DNA from: Echinicola shivajiensis | Lineage (GTDB): Bacteria > Bacteroidota > Bacteroidia > Cytophagales > Cyclobacteriaceae | Direction of reading: 5' to 3' | Assembly: GCF_018642165.1 (NCBI RefSeq) | Contig: NZ_JAHHZM010000004.1 | Span: forward strand, 186,001-250,000 | DNA: 64,000 nt | Shown here: positions 45,153 to 53,724 of the stretch, in pieces | Position numbering within the stretch: position 1 is the first letter of the stretch | Layout: every line of letters starts with the position of its first letter | Notes under the pieces: generated by a model | Seen by the model: only the letters and a program-made list of their open reading frames with translations | What the model was told of the DNA's origin: nothing | Database searches by the model: none | Made by a program: the position numbers and the translations under genes

Positions 45153-45950
45153 GTGCCAAAGCGATTGTACTTTTCTGAAGTTACACCAAGGTTTCTAAAA
45201 CGCTATGAACAATGGATGATCGATAAAGGAAATTCAAGATCAACCGTCGGCATTTATCTTAGACCATTAAGGCATCTTTTCAATATAGCAAAACCATCTA
45301 ATTATCCATTCGGCAAAGATGGGTATAGTATCCCAAAAGGTAGAAACAAGAAAAAGGCTATCAATAAGGAAGGGCTAAAGATCCTATTTGAGACACCGCC
45401 TGAGAACGAGTTCCAAGAAAAAGCCAAAGACTTTTGGTTCTTCTCCTATCTCTGTAAAGGGATGAATATGAAGGATATTCTGTATTTAAAATGGAGCCAA
45501 GTCAAACCCAAATACCTGGAATTTATCCGGGAAAAAACGAAAGATACTAATGATGATCAAATTGTTATCCGTGTTTCATTATCTACATTCTCTAAGCATG
45601 TGATCAATAAATATGGAAGTGAGCAAAAAGGCAAAGACGATTTTGTGTTCCCTGTTCTCAATCATACCATGAACGAGGAAGAAAAATTCAAAACCAAGCA
45701 AAATTTCACGAGATTGATCAACCAGCATATGAGGCGGTTTGCCAATCATGTGGGTTTCGAAGAGGAAATAAGTACCTATTGGGCCAGACACAGTTTTGCA
45801 ACCATGGCTATTAGGAAAAATGCCTCTATTGAGTATGTTGGTGAATCATTAGGGCATTCCGATATCCGCACAACTAAATCATATATTGATAGTATTATGG
45901 ATGAGGAAAGTGACCAGAAATTAATTGATGGGATGATGGATTTTGATTGA
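45153..45950 (+). CDS. tyrosine recombinase (integrase), N-terminally disrupted
   Basis: The open part (265 residues from GTG) is a phage/transposon-type integrase. It has the end of the SAM-like core-binding domain (YFSEVTPRFLKRYEQWMIDK, RSTVGIYLRPLRHLF) and a catalytic domain with YLCKGMNMKDILYLKWSQVK, the STYWARHSFATMAI box and the nucleophile tyrosine in LGHSDIRTTKSYIDS. Upstream in the same frame the family sequence continues (QDVFYQYKMKIEELVG, stop, KKIGTKSNYNCSLKSIKQFL), broken by TAG at 45072-45074. The arm-binding domain beyond that is lost or unreadable. So this is probably a pseudogene or a shortened recombinase, left from an integrated element. Confidence 0.8.
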   Translation: MPKRLYFSEVTPRFLKRYEQWMIDKGNSRSTVGIYLRPLRHLFNIAKPSNYPFGKDGYSIPKGRNKKKAINKEGLKILFETPPENEFQEKAKDFWFFSYLCKGMNMKDILYLKWSQVKPKYLEFIREKTKDTNDDQIVIRVSLSTFSKHVINKYGSEQKGKDDFVFPVLNHTMNEEEKFKTKQNFTRLINQHMRRFANHVGFEEEISTYWARHSFATMAIRKNASIEYVGESLGHSDIRTTKSYIDSIMDEESDQKLIDGMMDFD

Positions 45951-46039
45951 ACATTATTCCATTATTTTGTGAGGTAATGGATAGAAAATTTCTTGTTCGA
46001 ATGGTGGGTTGGGGCAAGAAATGTAAGGCAAAAAGAGTT

Positions 46040-46075
46040 AAACTGGTCGCTCAAAAGTTTGAACAACCAGTTTTA
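46040..46075. terminator. Bidirectional hairpin between integrase and metal pump
   Basis: AACTGGT pairs with ACCAGTT, and inside it TCAAA pairs with TTTGA. TTTTAATTTA follows on the plus strand. It lies 8 bp beyond the pump gene's stop codon on the minus strand. Confidence 0.6.
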
Positions 46076-46083
46076 ATTTAAAG

Positions 46084-49000
46084 TTATTTCTTTCGATTGG
46101 CAAGCATATATACGCAAGGAATTACAATCAGATTGAGTAAGGTAGCCGAAAGCAATCCCCCTAAGATCACTACTGCCATTGGGCTTTGTATTTCATTGCC
46201 CGGTTCGCCAGCTTTCAGTGCCAAGGGTATCAAGGCAAGTCCAGTAGTAAATGCGGTCATGAGGATTGGGTTTAACCTGTCCAATGCCCCAGTTTTCAGC
46301 AGCTCCACTCCTTTCAGACCTTCTTTTTTCAGGTCTTCATATCGGGAAACCAACAGGATACCATTTCTTGTTGCGATGCCGAATAGACTGATAAAGCCGA
46401 TGGTTGCGGCAATGCTGATAATCCCCGAAGTGAAGAGCACTATTAAAATCCCTCCAATTAAAGCCAAGGGTAAATTGATCAGCACGATGAAAGAAAGTTT
46501 CACATCCTGAAACTCAAAGTAGAGCAATAGGAAAATGATCAGAATGGCAATCACCGCCGTAATAAGCAATAATTGGGATGCCTTCGCCTCACTTTCAAAC
46601 TGTCCACCGTATTCCACCCGATACCCTTCTGGTATCGCAATGTTTTCATCGACAATCTGCTGAATCTCACTCACCACACCTCGCAGGTCACGGCCTTGGA
46701 CATTTGCTGCGACTACAATCTTTCGTTTAACATTTTCCCTGGAAATCGTATTAGGACTGCTTACCGAAATGACTTCTGCCAATTGGTCCAAAGTTGTCTC
46801 TCCACCATTGGGCAAAGTAACCAGTGCATTTTGGATCATTTCCATGCTGTTTCTGGATGTCTTTTGGAAGCGGACAATGAGGTCAAAGTATTGCTGGCCT
46901 TCATAAATCTCTCCTGCCTTTTCACCTGCAAATGCAATATCCACCTGTTCCATCAAGTCTCCCACGGTCATCCCATAAGCAGCCAACATCTGTCTTTTAG
47001 GAGTGATTCGGATTTGGGGGACTTCAATCTGTTGGTCCACAGCTACGTCGGCAATCCCTTTAATGGATTTGATATTGGTCTCTACGTTTTTGCCCAGCTC
47101 GAAAAGGCGTTGCAGATCATCACCGAAAATCTTGATGGCAATATTGGCCCTTGTGCCCGATAGCATATGGTCTATACGGTGAGCGATAGGCTGTCCCAAA
47201 GTGATGTTCACCCCGGGGACTACACTCAACTTTGTCCGGACTTCTTCAAAGAACTTTTCTTTTGATTTGTCCTCAAGCGTGAAGGGAACGTCAATTTCAG
47301 CAGCATTTACACCTTGTGCATGCTCATCCAATTCTGCACGTCCAGTCCTTCGGGTCACCACTTCCACTTCAGGCATTTCCAAAAGCAGTTTTTCAATCAA
47401 TTGCCCGTTCTTATTGCTTTCTTCCAATGACATTCCAGGAACTCCAACCGCACTGATGACAAGTGAGCCCTCGTTGAATTCAGGAAGAAAGCTCCTCCCA
47501 AGTTGGGTAAACAATATCAAGCTAAAGATAAAGGCTCCAAGGGTCAGTCCTATAACTACCTTGGGGAACCTCATCGCTCTCACCAATGCCCCGGAATAAC
47601 GAGCTTGAAGCCATCGCTCCACTTTAGTACCTTCAGCTTGTTGGGAGAGTATTTTTTCGCTTTTCAGTAAATAGGAACAAAGCACAGGCGTCACCGTAAC
47701 AGCGACAATAAGGGAAGTCAGTACCGAAGTAATAAATGCTATTCCAAGTGGTTGTAACAATCTTCCCTCCATACCACTTAAGAAGAACAAAGGTACAAAG
47801 GATACAATGATAATAAGGGTGGCAATTATTATTGAACTCCTTATCTCTACGGAAGCATTTTTAACCACTGTCAAAACAGGTAACCGCTCTTCAATTGGCT
47901 TTTTAATGTTTTCCCGCAAGCGCTTGAACACATTTTCCACATCAATGATCGCATCATCCACTAAAGCTCCAATGGCAATGGCCATCCCCCCAAGGCTCAT
48001 GGTGTTAATGGTGTATCCCAATATTTTCAACACAATGATGGAAACTAATAAGGAAATTGGTATGGCAATCAATGAAATAACCGTAGTTCGCCAATTCATC
48101 AGGAATATGAACAGTACGATCACCACGAAGAATGCCCCTTCCAAAAGCGTTTGGTTCAGATTATCAATGGAAGCCTCAATAAAGTTCGATTGTCGGAAAA
48201 TTTGACTTTTTATTTCCACTCCCTTTGGTAAGGTGTTTTCAAGATCAACAATGGCCTCGTCCAGCCTTCCTGTCAGTTCAAGGGTGTTTACATCCGGCTG
48301 CTTGGAAATGGTAAGGATGACAGCAGGTGAAGCATTCAATGAACCATCACCAATTTTGTCTGCCGCTCCAATTTTTACCGTTGCCACATCCTTGATTTTT
48401 AAGGTTTGGCCATTGACATTCTTTAAAACAGCTTCTTCCAACTGCTCCACTGAATAGGCCCTTCCACTACCTTTTATAATATATTGATTGCCATATTCAT
48501 TGAGAAATCCACCTGGAGCATTGACATTGCTTTCCTTGACTTTTTCCAAAAGCTCCCCAAGGCTTATGTCATAGTATTTGAGCTTTTCGGGATTGGGCAG
48601 TACTTGGTACTGCTTGTAATCTCCTCCGATCACTATTACATTGGCTATTCCTCCTATGGATTTTATTCTAGGCCTTATTGTCCAATCAGAAAGTGTCCTT
48701 AACTCCATTGGGGACAGGCTATCAGAGCTTACACCCAACAGCATCACTTCACCCATAATAGATGAAATGGGAGCCATAGTAGGTGTCCCTACGCCCGATG
48801 GTAGGTTTTCCCTGACCATTGGAATCCGTTCGCTGACGATCTGCCTTGCACGGTAAATGTCCGTTCCCCACTCAAACTCTACCCAAACTATGGAAATTCC
48901 GGCAGCTGAGGAAGAACGGATTCTCCGCACATTTGGAGAGCCGTTCATGGCAGTCTCCAACTGGTAGGTTACTAGTTTTTCAACCTCTTCGGATTCCATA

Positions 49001-49164
49001 CCATGGGCTTCCGTTAGAATAGTTACTGTTGGGGCCGTCAAGTCCGGAAATACGTCCACGTTCATATTACGGGCGATGTATAATCCTGCAATGCTTAATA
49101 CTACAGCAGCCAAAAGCACCATTAACCGGTTTTGTAGTGAAATCGATAATATCTTGTTCAGCAT
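46084..49164 (-). CDS. heavy-metal RND efflux pump (CzcA/CusA family)
   Basis: This is an inner-membrane proton/metal antiporter of 1026 residues in the HME-RND family. Diagnostic blocks are the start MLNKILSISLQNRLMVLLAA, NVDVFPDLTAPTVTILTEAH, the TM4 relay GMAIAIGALVDDAIIDVENV and the C-terminal GIATRNGILLVSRYEDL. The AIG-LVDDAIxDVENVFxRLREN form of TM4 resembles the group sometimes called HME5, rather than the Cu/Ag form AIGAMVDAAIVMIEN. From memory the exact metal of that group is uncertain (nickel suspected). It is the last gene of the operon, 12 bp after the adaptor gene. Confidence 0.93.
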   Translation of the reverse strand: MLNKILSISLQNRLMVLLAAVVLSIAGLYIARNMNVDVFPDLTAPTVTILTEAHGMESEEVEKLVTYQLETAMNGSPNVRRIRSSSAAGISIVWVEFEWGTDIYRARQIVSERIPMVRENLPSGVGTPTMAPISSIMGEVMLLGVSSDSLSPMELRTLSDWTIRPRIKSIGGIANVIVIGGDYKQYQVLPNPEKLKYYDISLGELLEKVKESNVNAPGGFLNEYGNQYIIKGSGRAYSVEQLEEAVLKNVNGQTLKIKDVATVKIGAADKIGDGSLNASPAVILTISKQPDVNTLELTGRLDEAIVDLENTLPKGVEIKSQIFRQSNFIEASIDNLNQTLLEGAFFVVIVLFIFLMNWRTTVISLIAIPISLLVSIIVLKILGYTINTMSLGGMAIAIGALVDDAIIDVENVFKRLRENIKKPIEERLPVLTVVKNASVEIRSSIIIATLIIIVSFVPLFFLSGMEGRLLQPLGIAFITSVLTSLIVAVTVTPVLCSYLLKSEKILSQQAEGTKVERWLQARYSGALVRAMRFPKVVIGLTLGAFIFSLILFTQLGRSFLPEFNEGSLVISAVGVPGMSLEESNKNGQLIEKLLLEMPEVEVVTRRTGRAELDEHAQGVNAAEIDVPFTLEDKSKEKFFEEVRTKLSVVPGVNITLGQPIAHRIDHMLSGTRANIAIKIFGDDLQRLFELGKNVETNIKSIKGIADVAVDQQIEVPQIRITPKRQMLAAYGMTVGDLMEQVDIAFAGEKAGEIYEGQQYFDLIVRFQKTSRNSMEMIQNALVTLPNGGETTLDQLAEVISVSSPNTISRENVKRKIVVAANVQGRDLRGVVSEIQQIVDENIAIPEGYRVEYGGQFESEAKASQLLLITAVIAILIIFLLLYFEFQDVKLSFIVLINLPLALIGGILIVLFTSGIISIAATIGFISLFGIATRNGILLVSRYEDLKKEGLKGVELLKTGALDRLNPILMTAFTTGLALIPLALKAGEPGNEIQSPMAVVILGGLLSATLLNLIVIPCVYMLANRKK

Positions 49165-49176
49165 ACCTTCAACCTT

Positions 49177-50694
49177 TTAATGTGCATGACCATGTGCGGG
49201 TGCCTGTCCAGACATAGAAGCCATTTTAACCTGATAAGCCCCTTTTGTCACTACTACTTCCCCTTTTGAAAGGCCGCTGATGATCTCCACCTCGCTGCCA
49301 TTGCGTTTGCCGATGGTCACATTCCTTCTTTCAAAGCTTTCCCCTGACAATTGTACAATTACAGAGTAATTTCCATAGTCTTCCATAAGACATGAAACAG
49401 GAACAGCAAGCCCCTGAGAAGCTTTTCCAACTGCCAATTGGGCTTCTGTGAAACTTCCTTCCGGCATTTCTATTCCTTCATTTACTTCAGCGAACACAGA
49501 TAATAAGGGTTGGTTGGGATCAACTTCTTTTCCTACAGATAGTATCCTACCGCCTTTTTCTTTTAAGGCAGACCAAGTTCCGGCCTTTGGTTGATACCAA
49601 AGGTTTTGGATGTTTTGAAGTTCTGCACTGTATTTTGGACTGACCTGTACCTGAAGGAGACTACTGTTGTGACTGGTTACGGTTATCAGGGCTTTCCCTT
49701 GCTCTGCAAAACCACCGTTTTCAGTTTGAATCGACTTTATATATCCGTCCATTGGGGAAATGATCTGTTTGCCCCCAGAAGTATAGCCACTGCTAAGTGT
49801 TTCATAGTTGGTCTTGGCTACCTGGTATTTTTGTTCCACCTGCTCAAAAGCTGCCTTGGGTACAATTTTGGATTCGTAGAGCTCCTTTTTTCTCTCATAT
49901 TCAGACTTTGCCTGTTCTAAATCCGCCTTGGCTTTTTGAATCTCTGCCTCCAAGTTGTTTGAAGTAAGTCCGTTACTGCTGACAGTCATCAAAACCTGCC
50001 CATTTTTAACTGCACTTCCCTCGGTAAGCACCCCTTGACTAAATTTCACCCGTCCTGTTGCAGGTGCTACGAGTGTTTGAAAATCAGTAGGAGCTACCTT
50101 CCATATTCCTGATGTGGGAATGGTCTGGTACACTTCTTTTTCGACCACTGGATCTGTTTGGAACTCAACTTTCCAGGCTTGTTCTTTCAAAAAGCTGATT
50201 TCAGTTCCGTTTTCTTCTTCGCTTCCCAAAGTTTCCTGGGCTTCTTCATTGGTTTCAAACACCTGGATATTATCCAGTGTTATCCGGTCCGAATAGGTTG
50301 GGGTTTTAAGGTCAAAAACCAATTGATAAACACCTGCCTCTTTGGGTTGGAGGGATGGTCCAAAAATCCCCGGAGAGGAGGGAGCGTCCACTGTATGCCT
50401 GATTCCCTTCTTATTTTTGATCAGGCTCACCGTAACATTCCCGTCTCGTACCGGTTGGTGTCCATTTAATATGGTGAAATGAGCTGCAAACCGACTTGTC
50501 TGTCCAACCACCAAGGCAGGAAATTCAACAAACAATTCAGTTTGTTCTGTCCAAACGGTATGGTCCACTGATGGCCTTCCATCTCCATCATGGGAGTGTG
50601 CCCCTTCTTCTTCATGGCTATGTCCATGATCTTCTACTTTTGGGGATTGGCATGCAAATACCAACGCCCAAAATAATACCAATATATATCGCAT
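49177..50694 (-). CDS. heavy-metal efflux periplasmic adaptor with histidine-rich ends
   Basis: This is a membrane fusion protein of the CusB/CzcB type, 505 residues. A signal ending VFACQSP is followed by a histidine-rich stretch (DHGHSHEEEGAHSHDGDG) and an added immunoglobulin-like N-terminal module (about 45-150). Then come lipoyl, helical hairpin (AEIQKAKADLEQAKSEYERK) and barrel domains, with GYIKSIQTENGGFAEQGKA for the second lipoyl half. The C-terminus ends GQAPAHGHAH, another metal-binding tail. The histidine-rich ends support Zn, Co, Ni or Cu as substrate rather than drugs. Tight spacing (12 bp) to the pump indicates an operon. Confidence 0.92.
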   Translation of the reverse strand: MRYILVLFWALVFACQSPKVEDHGHSHEEEGAHSHDGDGRPSVDHTVWTEQTELFVEFPALVVGQTSRFAAHFTILNGHQPVRDGNVTVSLIKNKKGIRHTVDAPSSPGIFGPSLQPKEAGVYQLVFDLKTPTYSDRITLDNIQVFETNEEAQETLGSEEENGTEISFLKEQAWKVEFQTDPVVEKEVYQTIPTSGIWKVAPTDFQTLVAPATGRVKFSQGVLTEGSAVKNGQVLMTVSSNGLTSNNLEAEIQKAKADLEQAKSEYERKKELYESKIVPKAAFEQVEQKYQVAKTNYETLSSGYTSGGKQIISPMDGYIKSIQTENGGFAEQGKALITVTSHNSSLLQVQVSPKYSAELQNIQNLWYQPKAGTWSALKEKGGRILSVGKEVDPNQPLLSVFAEVNEGIEMPEGSFTEAQLAVGKASQGLAVPVSCLMEDYGNYSVIVQLSGESFERRNVTIGKRNGSEVEIISGLSKGEVVVTKGAYQVKMASMSGQAPAHGHAH

Positions 50695-50714
50695 TTTGAT
50701 TGATTTTTTATAGT

Positions 50715-50993
50715 TTAATGATCGTGATGGGTACTTCCATCATCATGAGTATGTGTAGAACCAGTTTCTTCAGCTGAATCTTCCTTGATGGTAAACTCTT
50801 CCTGCTCATGGTGGTTATCATGGTCATGATCACCGTCAGCATGACTGTGTCCATGCTCATCCGCAGATTCTTCATGGGAATGTGCTCCTGTCTCAGTGCC
50901 GTGGGAATGCCCGTGATTGTCTTCGTTCTTCTTGCCTCCGCAGGCTATTACAGCAATGAAGCTTATCGCTAGTAGGATATTTGAAATTTTCAT
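50715..50993 (-). CDS. small histidine-rich lipoprotein of the metal efflux operon
   Basis: This 92-residue protein starts with a lipoprotein signal (MKISNILLAISFIAVIAC, C18). The mature part is dominated by histidine and acidic residues in HxHxH and DHDHDNHHEQ clusters, and ends GSTHHDH. It has no fold I can recognise. A periplasmic metal buffer or chaperone passing ions to the adjacent adaptor is the natural inference, since similar histidine-rich stretches occur in the adaptor itself. It lies between the outer-membrane channel and adaptor genes with gaps of about 20 bp, so it is an integral operon member. Confidence 0.75.
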   Translation of the reverse strand: MKISNILLAISFIAVIACGGKKNEDNHGHSHGTETGAHSHEESADEHGHSHADGDHDHDNHHEQEEFTIKEDSAEETGSTHTHDDGSTHHDH

Positions 50994-51012
50994 AATTCTA
51001 AGTCTTTAATAG

Positions 51013-52197
51013 TTACAATTGATGTTTTAATAATTGGGTATGCGATATATATAATTGGTATTCTATTTCCAGCATGGCATCATAGGCCTCTCTGTAAAAC
51101 TGTAGTTCCATGTAATATTCCAGGAATGAGAGCTCTCCGAGTTCATAAGCCTGGAACAGCAATTCTTCCGTATCCAAATCCGAAAGCGTATTTTGGTACT
51201 CTCTGAACTTGGAAAGCATGATTTGGTAATCATTGAATTGCTTCTCATAGGCAGCATATGCATTGGAAAGCCTGGAAGAGGAAAAAGCCTTTTTGAAGTT
51301 AACTGTAGATTTTGCGGCCTTTACCTTATTATGGTTGTTCCATAAAGGAATGGATACCCCTATAAAGCCCCCTGAATAATGGGAGTTGGAAACACCCTGA
51401 CGGTTATATCCCGCTGTCAAATTTGGTAAGGCTTTGTTCTTCGCCAATCTCAGGTTCTGTTCGGCTATAGTTTCCTGTTGCTTCAAATCAAGGATTATGG
51501 GATCTAGCAACTGCTTTTCCTGCCAAATACTTTCCCTGTCCTGTAGGTCTAGGGACAACTCATATTCATTGGATAAAAAGCTTACCTCTTTGCCTCCATT
51601 TAAATTGGAGAGAAGAAGTTTGATGTTTTTATTTTCGCTTTCAATCTGTTGTATTTTGAACTGTTCCTTCATCCAAGCGACCTTGGCTTTGTTCATTTCC
51701 AGAACCCCTACCTGCTCTTTTTCAAAGAGGGCCTGAACTTGATTGAACACTTTTTGCGCTTGTTCTACCCTGACCGTTTCGGTATTCAACCGCTTATTGA
51801 GGTAGATGAGTTTTAAGCAATAGTTCTTGGCCAAAGCCAAAACATCCTGCTTTTTGATTTGATACTCCAGTTCAAGTTTTCTGGACTCTTGATCGATCAG
51901 GTTGCTCCTTGAACCATATACCGTAGGAAACTCAAAAGATTGGGTAATTTGAAATTCTGTATAGTCACCCGAGTTATGTTCCCCAAAGGGAAGGTAATAA
52001 GCCCCAAATTGAGGGTCAGGTAAGTTGTTTCCAGATTTCAGGTCCAGCCGTTTGCTTTCCACGTATTGCCCAAGAGCAATTAATTCTTGGTTGTTTTGTT
52101 CTATCTGATTTAGGATGCTTTCTATTGAAGTCGATTGTGCATATACGCCCAATGACAACAAGCATCCGAACAAGACGAACACTATTGTTTTTAGCAT
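51013..52197 (-). CDS. metal efflux outer-membrane channel (CzcC/CusC, TolC family)
   Basis: This is the outer-membrane factor of the metal pump, 394 residues from ATG 52197 (MLKTIVFVLFGCLLSLGVYA signal, no lipobox). The helical repeats of the TolC fold are clear: SIESILNQIEQNNQELIAL, then QDVLALAKNYCLKLIYLNKR, and in the second half LDLKQQETIAEQNLRLAKNK followed by ALPNLTAGYNRQG. The length is that of CzcC-type channels, shorter than drug-pump factors. An upstream in-frame ATG (52224) would add nine residues before the signal. The histidine-rich lipoprotein gene follows after 19 bp. Confidence 0.88.
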   Translation of the reverse strand: MLKTIVFVLFGCLLSLGVYAQSTSIESILNQIEQNNQELIALGQYVESKRLDLKSGNNLPDPQFGAYYLPFGEHNSGDYTEFQITQSFEFPTVYGSRSNLIDQESRKLELEYQIKKQDVLALAKNYCLKLIYLNKRLNTETVRVEQAQKVFNQVQALFEKEQVGVLEMNKAKVAWMKEQFKIQQIESENKNIKLLLSNLNGGKEVSFLSNEYELSLDLQDRESIWQEKQLLDPIILDLKQQETIAEQNLRLAKNKALPNLTAGYNRQGVSNSHYSGGFIGVSIPLWNNHNKVKAAKSTVNFKKAFSSSRLSNAYAAYEKQFNDYQIMLSKFREYQNTLSDLDTEELLFQAYELGELSFLEYYMELQFYREAYDAMLEIEYQLYISHTQLLKHQL

Positions 52198-52276
52198 GTG
52201 AAATGTTATTGTTGGATAATTCAATAAAGAATGAGCATATAAATATGCTATGGCAAAGTGTTTATTGCCGATTTAA

Positions 52277-52735
52277 TTATCCAAGGGAAGGAGGTCCTCT
52301 AAGTGGATGTGACTGTATGTAAGGGTTTTCTGATGACCGATTGTCCAAAAGGACATGCCTATGCAGGCCATTTTCATAAACTATCAGTTCTGGTACCCAC
52401 TGAAAAAAGTCAGCATAATACTGATAATCCAGTTGCTTTTTAAGTTTTTGATACTCAACGGTTACTTGTGGGTGCTGATGGGCATGTTGAGAATGGGAAT
52501 GGTTCTTGAAAAGAAAATCCAAAAGACTGGATGGTGAATCTTTTTTTTCCTGGTCATCCTTTTGTGGAGTATGGTGATGGTGCCCATGGTGATGATGCTC
52601 AGAAACGGCTACTTTACTTTCCTGATGTTCATGTTGGTGGTGAACGTGGGGTAAGGCATTGTGCCCCATCACAAAAACTATGATAAGGAGCATGAAGCAG
52701 GCCTTTATTTGATTCAAAAGATTCACTTGAAACAA
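52277..52735 (-). CDS. histidine-rich membrane-associated protein leading the metal efflux operon
   Basis: This 152-residue protein has a hydrophobic N-terminal segment (about 10-27, IKACFMLLIIVFVMGHNA) followed by extreme histidine clusters (HVHHQHEHQ, EHHHHGHHHH, HSHSQHAHQH). A C-terminal conserved-looking part ends HPLRGPPSLG, a tail I recall in small proteins beside Bacteroidetes czc/cus operons. The precise role is unknown; metal sensing or sequestration in the periplasm is inferred. It is the first gene of the operon, 79 bp before the channel gene, so the operon promoter should lie to its right, near the palindromes at 52901-52950. Confidence 0.75.
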   Translation of the reverse strand: MFQVNLLNQIKACFMLLIIVFVMGHNALPHVHHQHEHQESKVAVSEHHHHGHHHHTPQKDDQEKKDSPSSLLDFLFKNHSHSQHAHQHPQVTVEYQKLKKQLDYQYYADFFQWVPELIVYENGLHRHVLLDNRSSENPYIQSHPLRGPPSLG

Positions 52736-52900
52736 AAATAGGAAATTATTTTTACTTGTGATTTCTTAATTGCCAAGAGTATTCATAGTTTAAAAATTTA
52801 GAGCAGGAAAATTTTTCTTAATGCTATGAATATCCATTATAATGACTGTTTGGTGTAAAGGTATTTATGTAATGCTAGTCTAAGAAATGATGATAAATTG

Positions 52901-52950
52901 ATTACCCAAGTGGTAATAGCAAGATGTAGTTTTGTATACAAAACCATCTT
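52901..52950. repeat. Paired-hairpin palindromic element, copy 1
   Basis: ATTACC-CAAGT-GGTAAT (52901-52917) is followed after one A by GCAAGATG, a TA bulge, then GTTTTGTA-TACAAAAC and CATCTT (to 52950). The second palindrome has no loop: 14 paired bases per side, interrupted only by TA. It shares the outer sequences and bulge with the element at 53725-53781. It lies 170-215 bp upstream of the metal operon, so it could also be a regulator site. Confidence 0.65.
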
Positions 52951-53132
52951 TTCAGCCTCTAAAGCCGAGGGAAAGGTGCTCGGGACTCGCAGCCTTTTGA
53001 TGGAGGTAAATTCTGATCATAATGGTTGAAAGGTGTTGTTGTTGATCTTAGCAAGAAGTCAAGTATACCTGTTAAAGCAGGGTAGGTGGAACAGAGATTA
53101 TCTGTTGTTCTTAATGACGGATTCATCGGTAT

Positions 53133-53256
53133 CCACTCCTCCTAGATGCAAAGGTATTCCGGTCAGGAATACGGTCAAGGGCAAGTGAATGCTTCCTGCC
53201 GTCAGCCCCCTTGCCCTTTATTCCTCCCCGTTATAAGGTGGCATCCAAGAGGAGTG
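53133..53256. ncRNA. Branched imperfect palindrome (possible structured RNA or repeat element)
   Basis: The outer arms CCACTCCTCCTAGATGC (53133-53149) and GCATCCAAGAGGAGTG (53241-53256) pair with a few mismatches. Inside are a perfect hairpin GTATTCC-GGTCA-GGAATAC (53154-53172) and a perfect 9-bp pairing AAGGGCAAG (53177-53185) with CTTGCCCTT (53210-53218). A multi-branched fold of 124 nt is plausible. I know no matching RNA family; it could be a repeat element instead. Confidence 0.35.
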
Positions 53257-53399
53257 AATGGATTAGTGCAGTCACAATACTTAAATATTCTATAGAACAA
53301 CAATGGAGAGAAAGTGGATGATAGTAAATATTGTTTTAGGATATAGTTTCTTGTAAAATTGTACTTTTCTTATAGGGCATTTGCCGAAGGGGCAGAGTA

Positions 53400-53465
53400 T
53401 CCCCAGCTTTACCCCAGCTTTGATGTAGCTTTGCCCTAGCTTTGGTACTACTTTGATGTAGAAGA
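53400..53465. repeat. Degenerate 11-bp tandem repeat tract (left of HEPN/SNF2 module)
   Basis: Consecutive 11-mers are TCCCCAGCTTT, ACCCCAGCTTT, GATGTAGCTTT, GCCCTAGCTTT, GGTACTACTTT and GATGTAGAAGA. The last six bases (AGCTTT) are nearly fixed in the first four, while the first five vary. It is non-coding. A related tract lies at 59691-59723. Confidence 0.65.
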
Positions 53466-53624
53466 TGTGTAATTGTTTTATAGGTTAAATGGTTAATTCT
53501 TTAGGTTGGTGCTCTGATCGAGATATTTATAATGGGGGTGATTTTGAAAACTTGAAATGGTATGAGAAATCCAAGTTTGAAAAATTGAATTAGTTTGATG
53601 GCTCCATATCGAAATATGATGTGG

Positions 53625-53672
53625 GCATTGCAAATGCCAGAAATTTGTGGATCCAGATTACAAATCTGGATC
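53625..53672. repeat. Two adjacent hairpins (REP-like)
   Basis: GGCATT-GCA-AATGCC (53625-53639) and GATCCAGAT-TACAA-ATCTGGATC (53650-53672) are perfect short hairpins about 10 bp apart. Such A/T-cored hairpins resemble repeats mobilised by REP-associated transposases, but no such transposase gene is in the window. Confidence 0.5.
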
Positions 53673-53724
53673 AGCGTTGGCCCCCTCATTTTACATTGAA
53701 TAGTAGAAATTTATGCAAGTGGTG

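Noticed and set aside
46573-47163. Plus-strand 196-codon frame opposite the metal RND pump
   Set aside because: The pump gene on the other strand is unmistakable; the antisense frame is cysteine- and histidine-rich without domain signals.
53501-53689. 62-codon minus-strand frame in the repeat-rich region
   Set aside because: It runs through the palindromes at 53625-53672, so its apparent coding potential is explained by the repeats.
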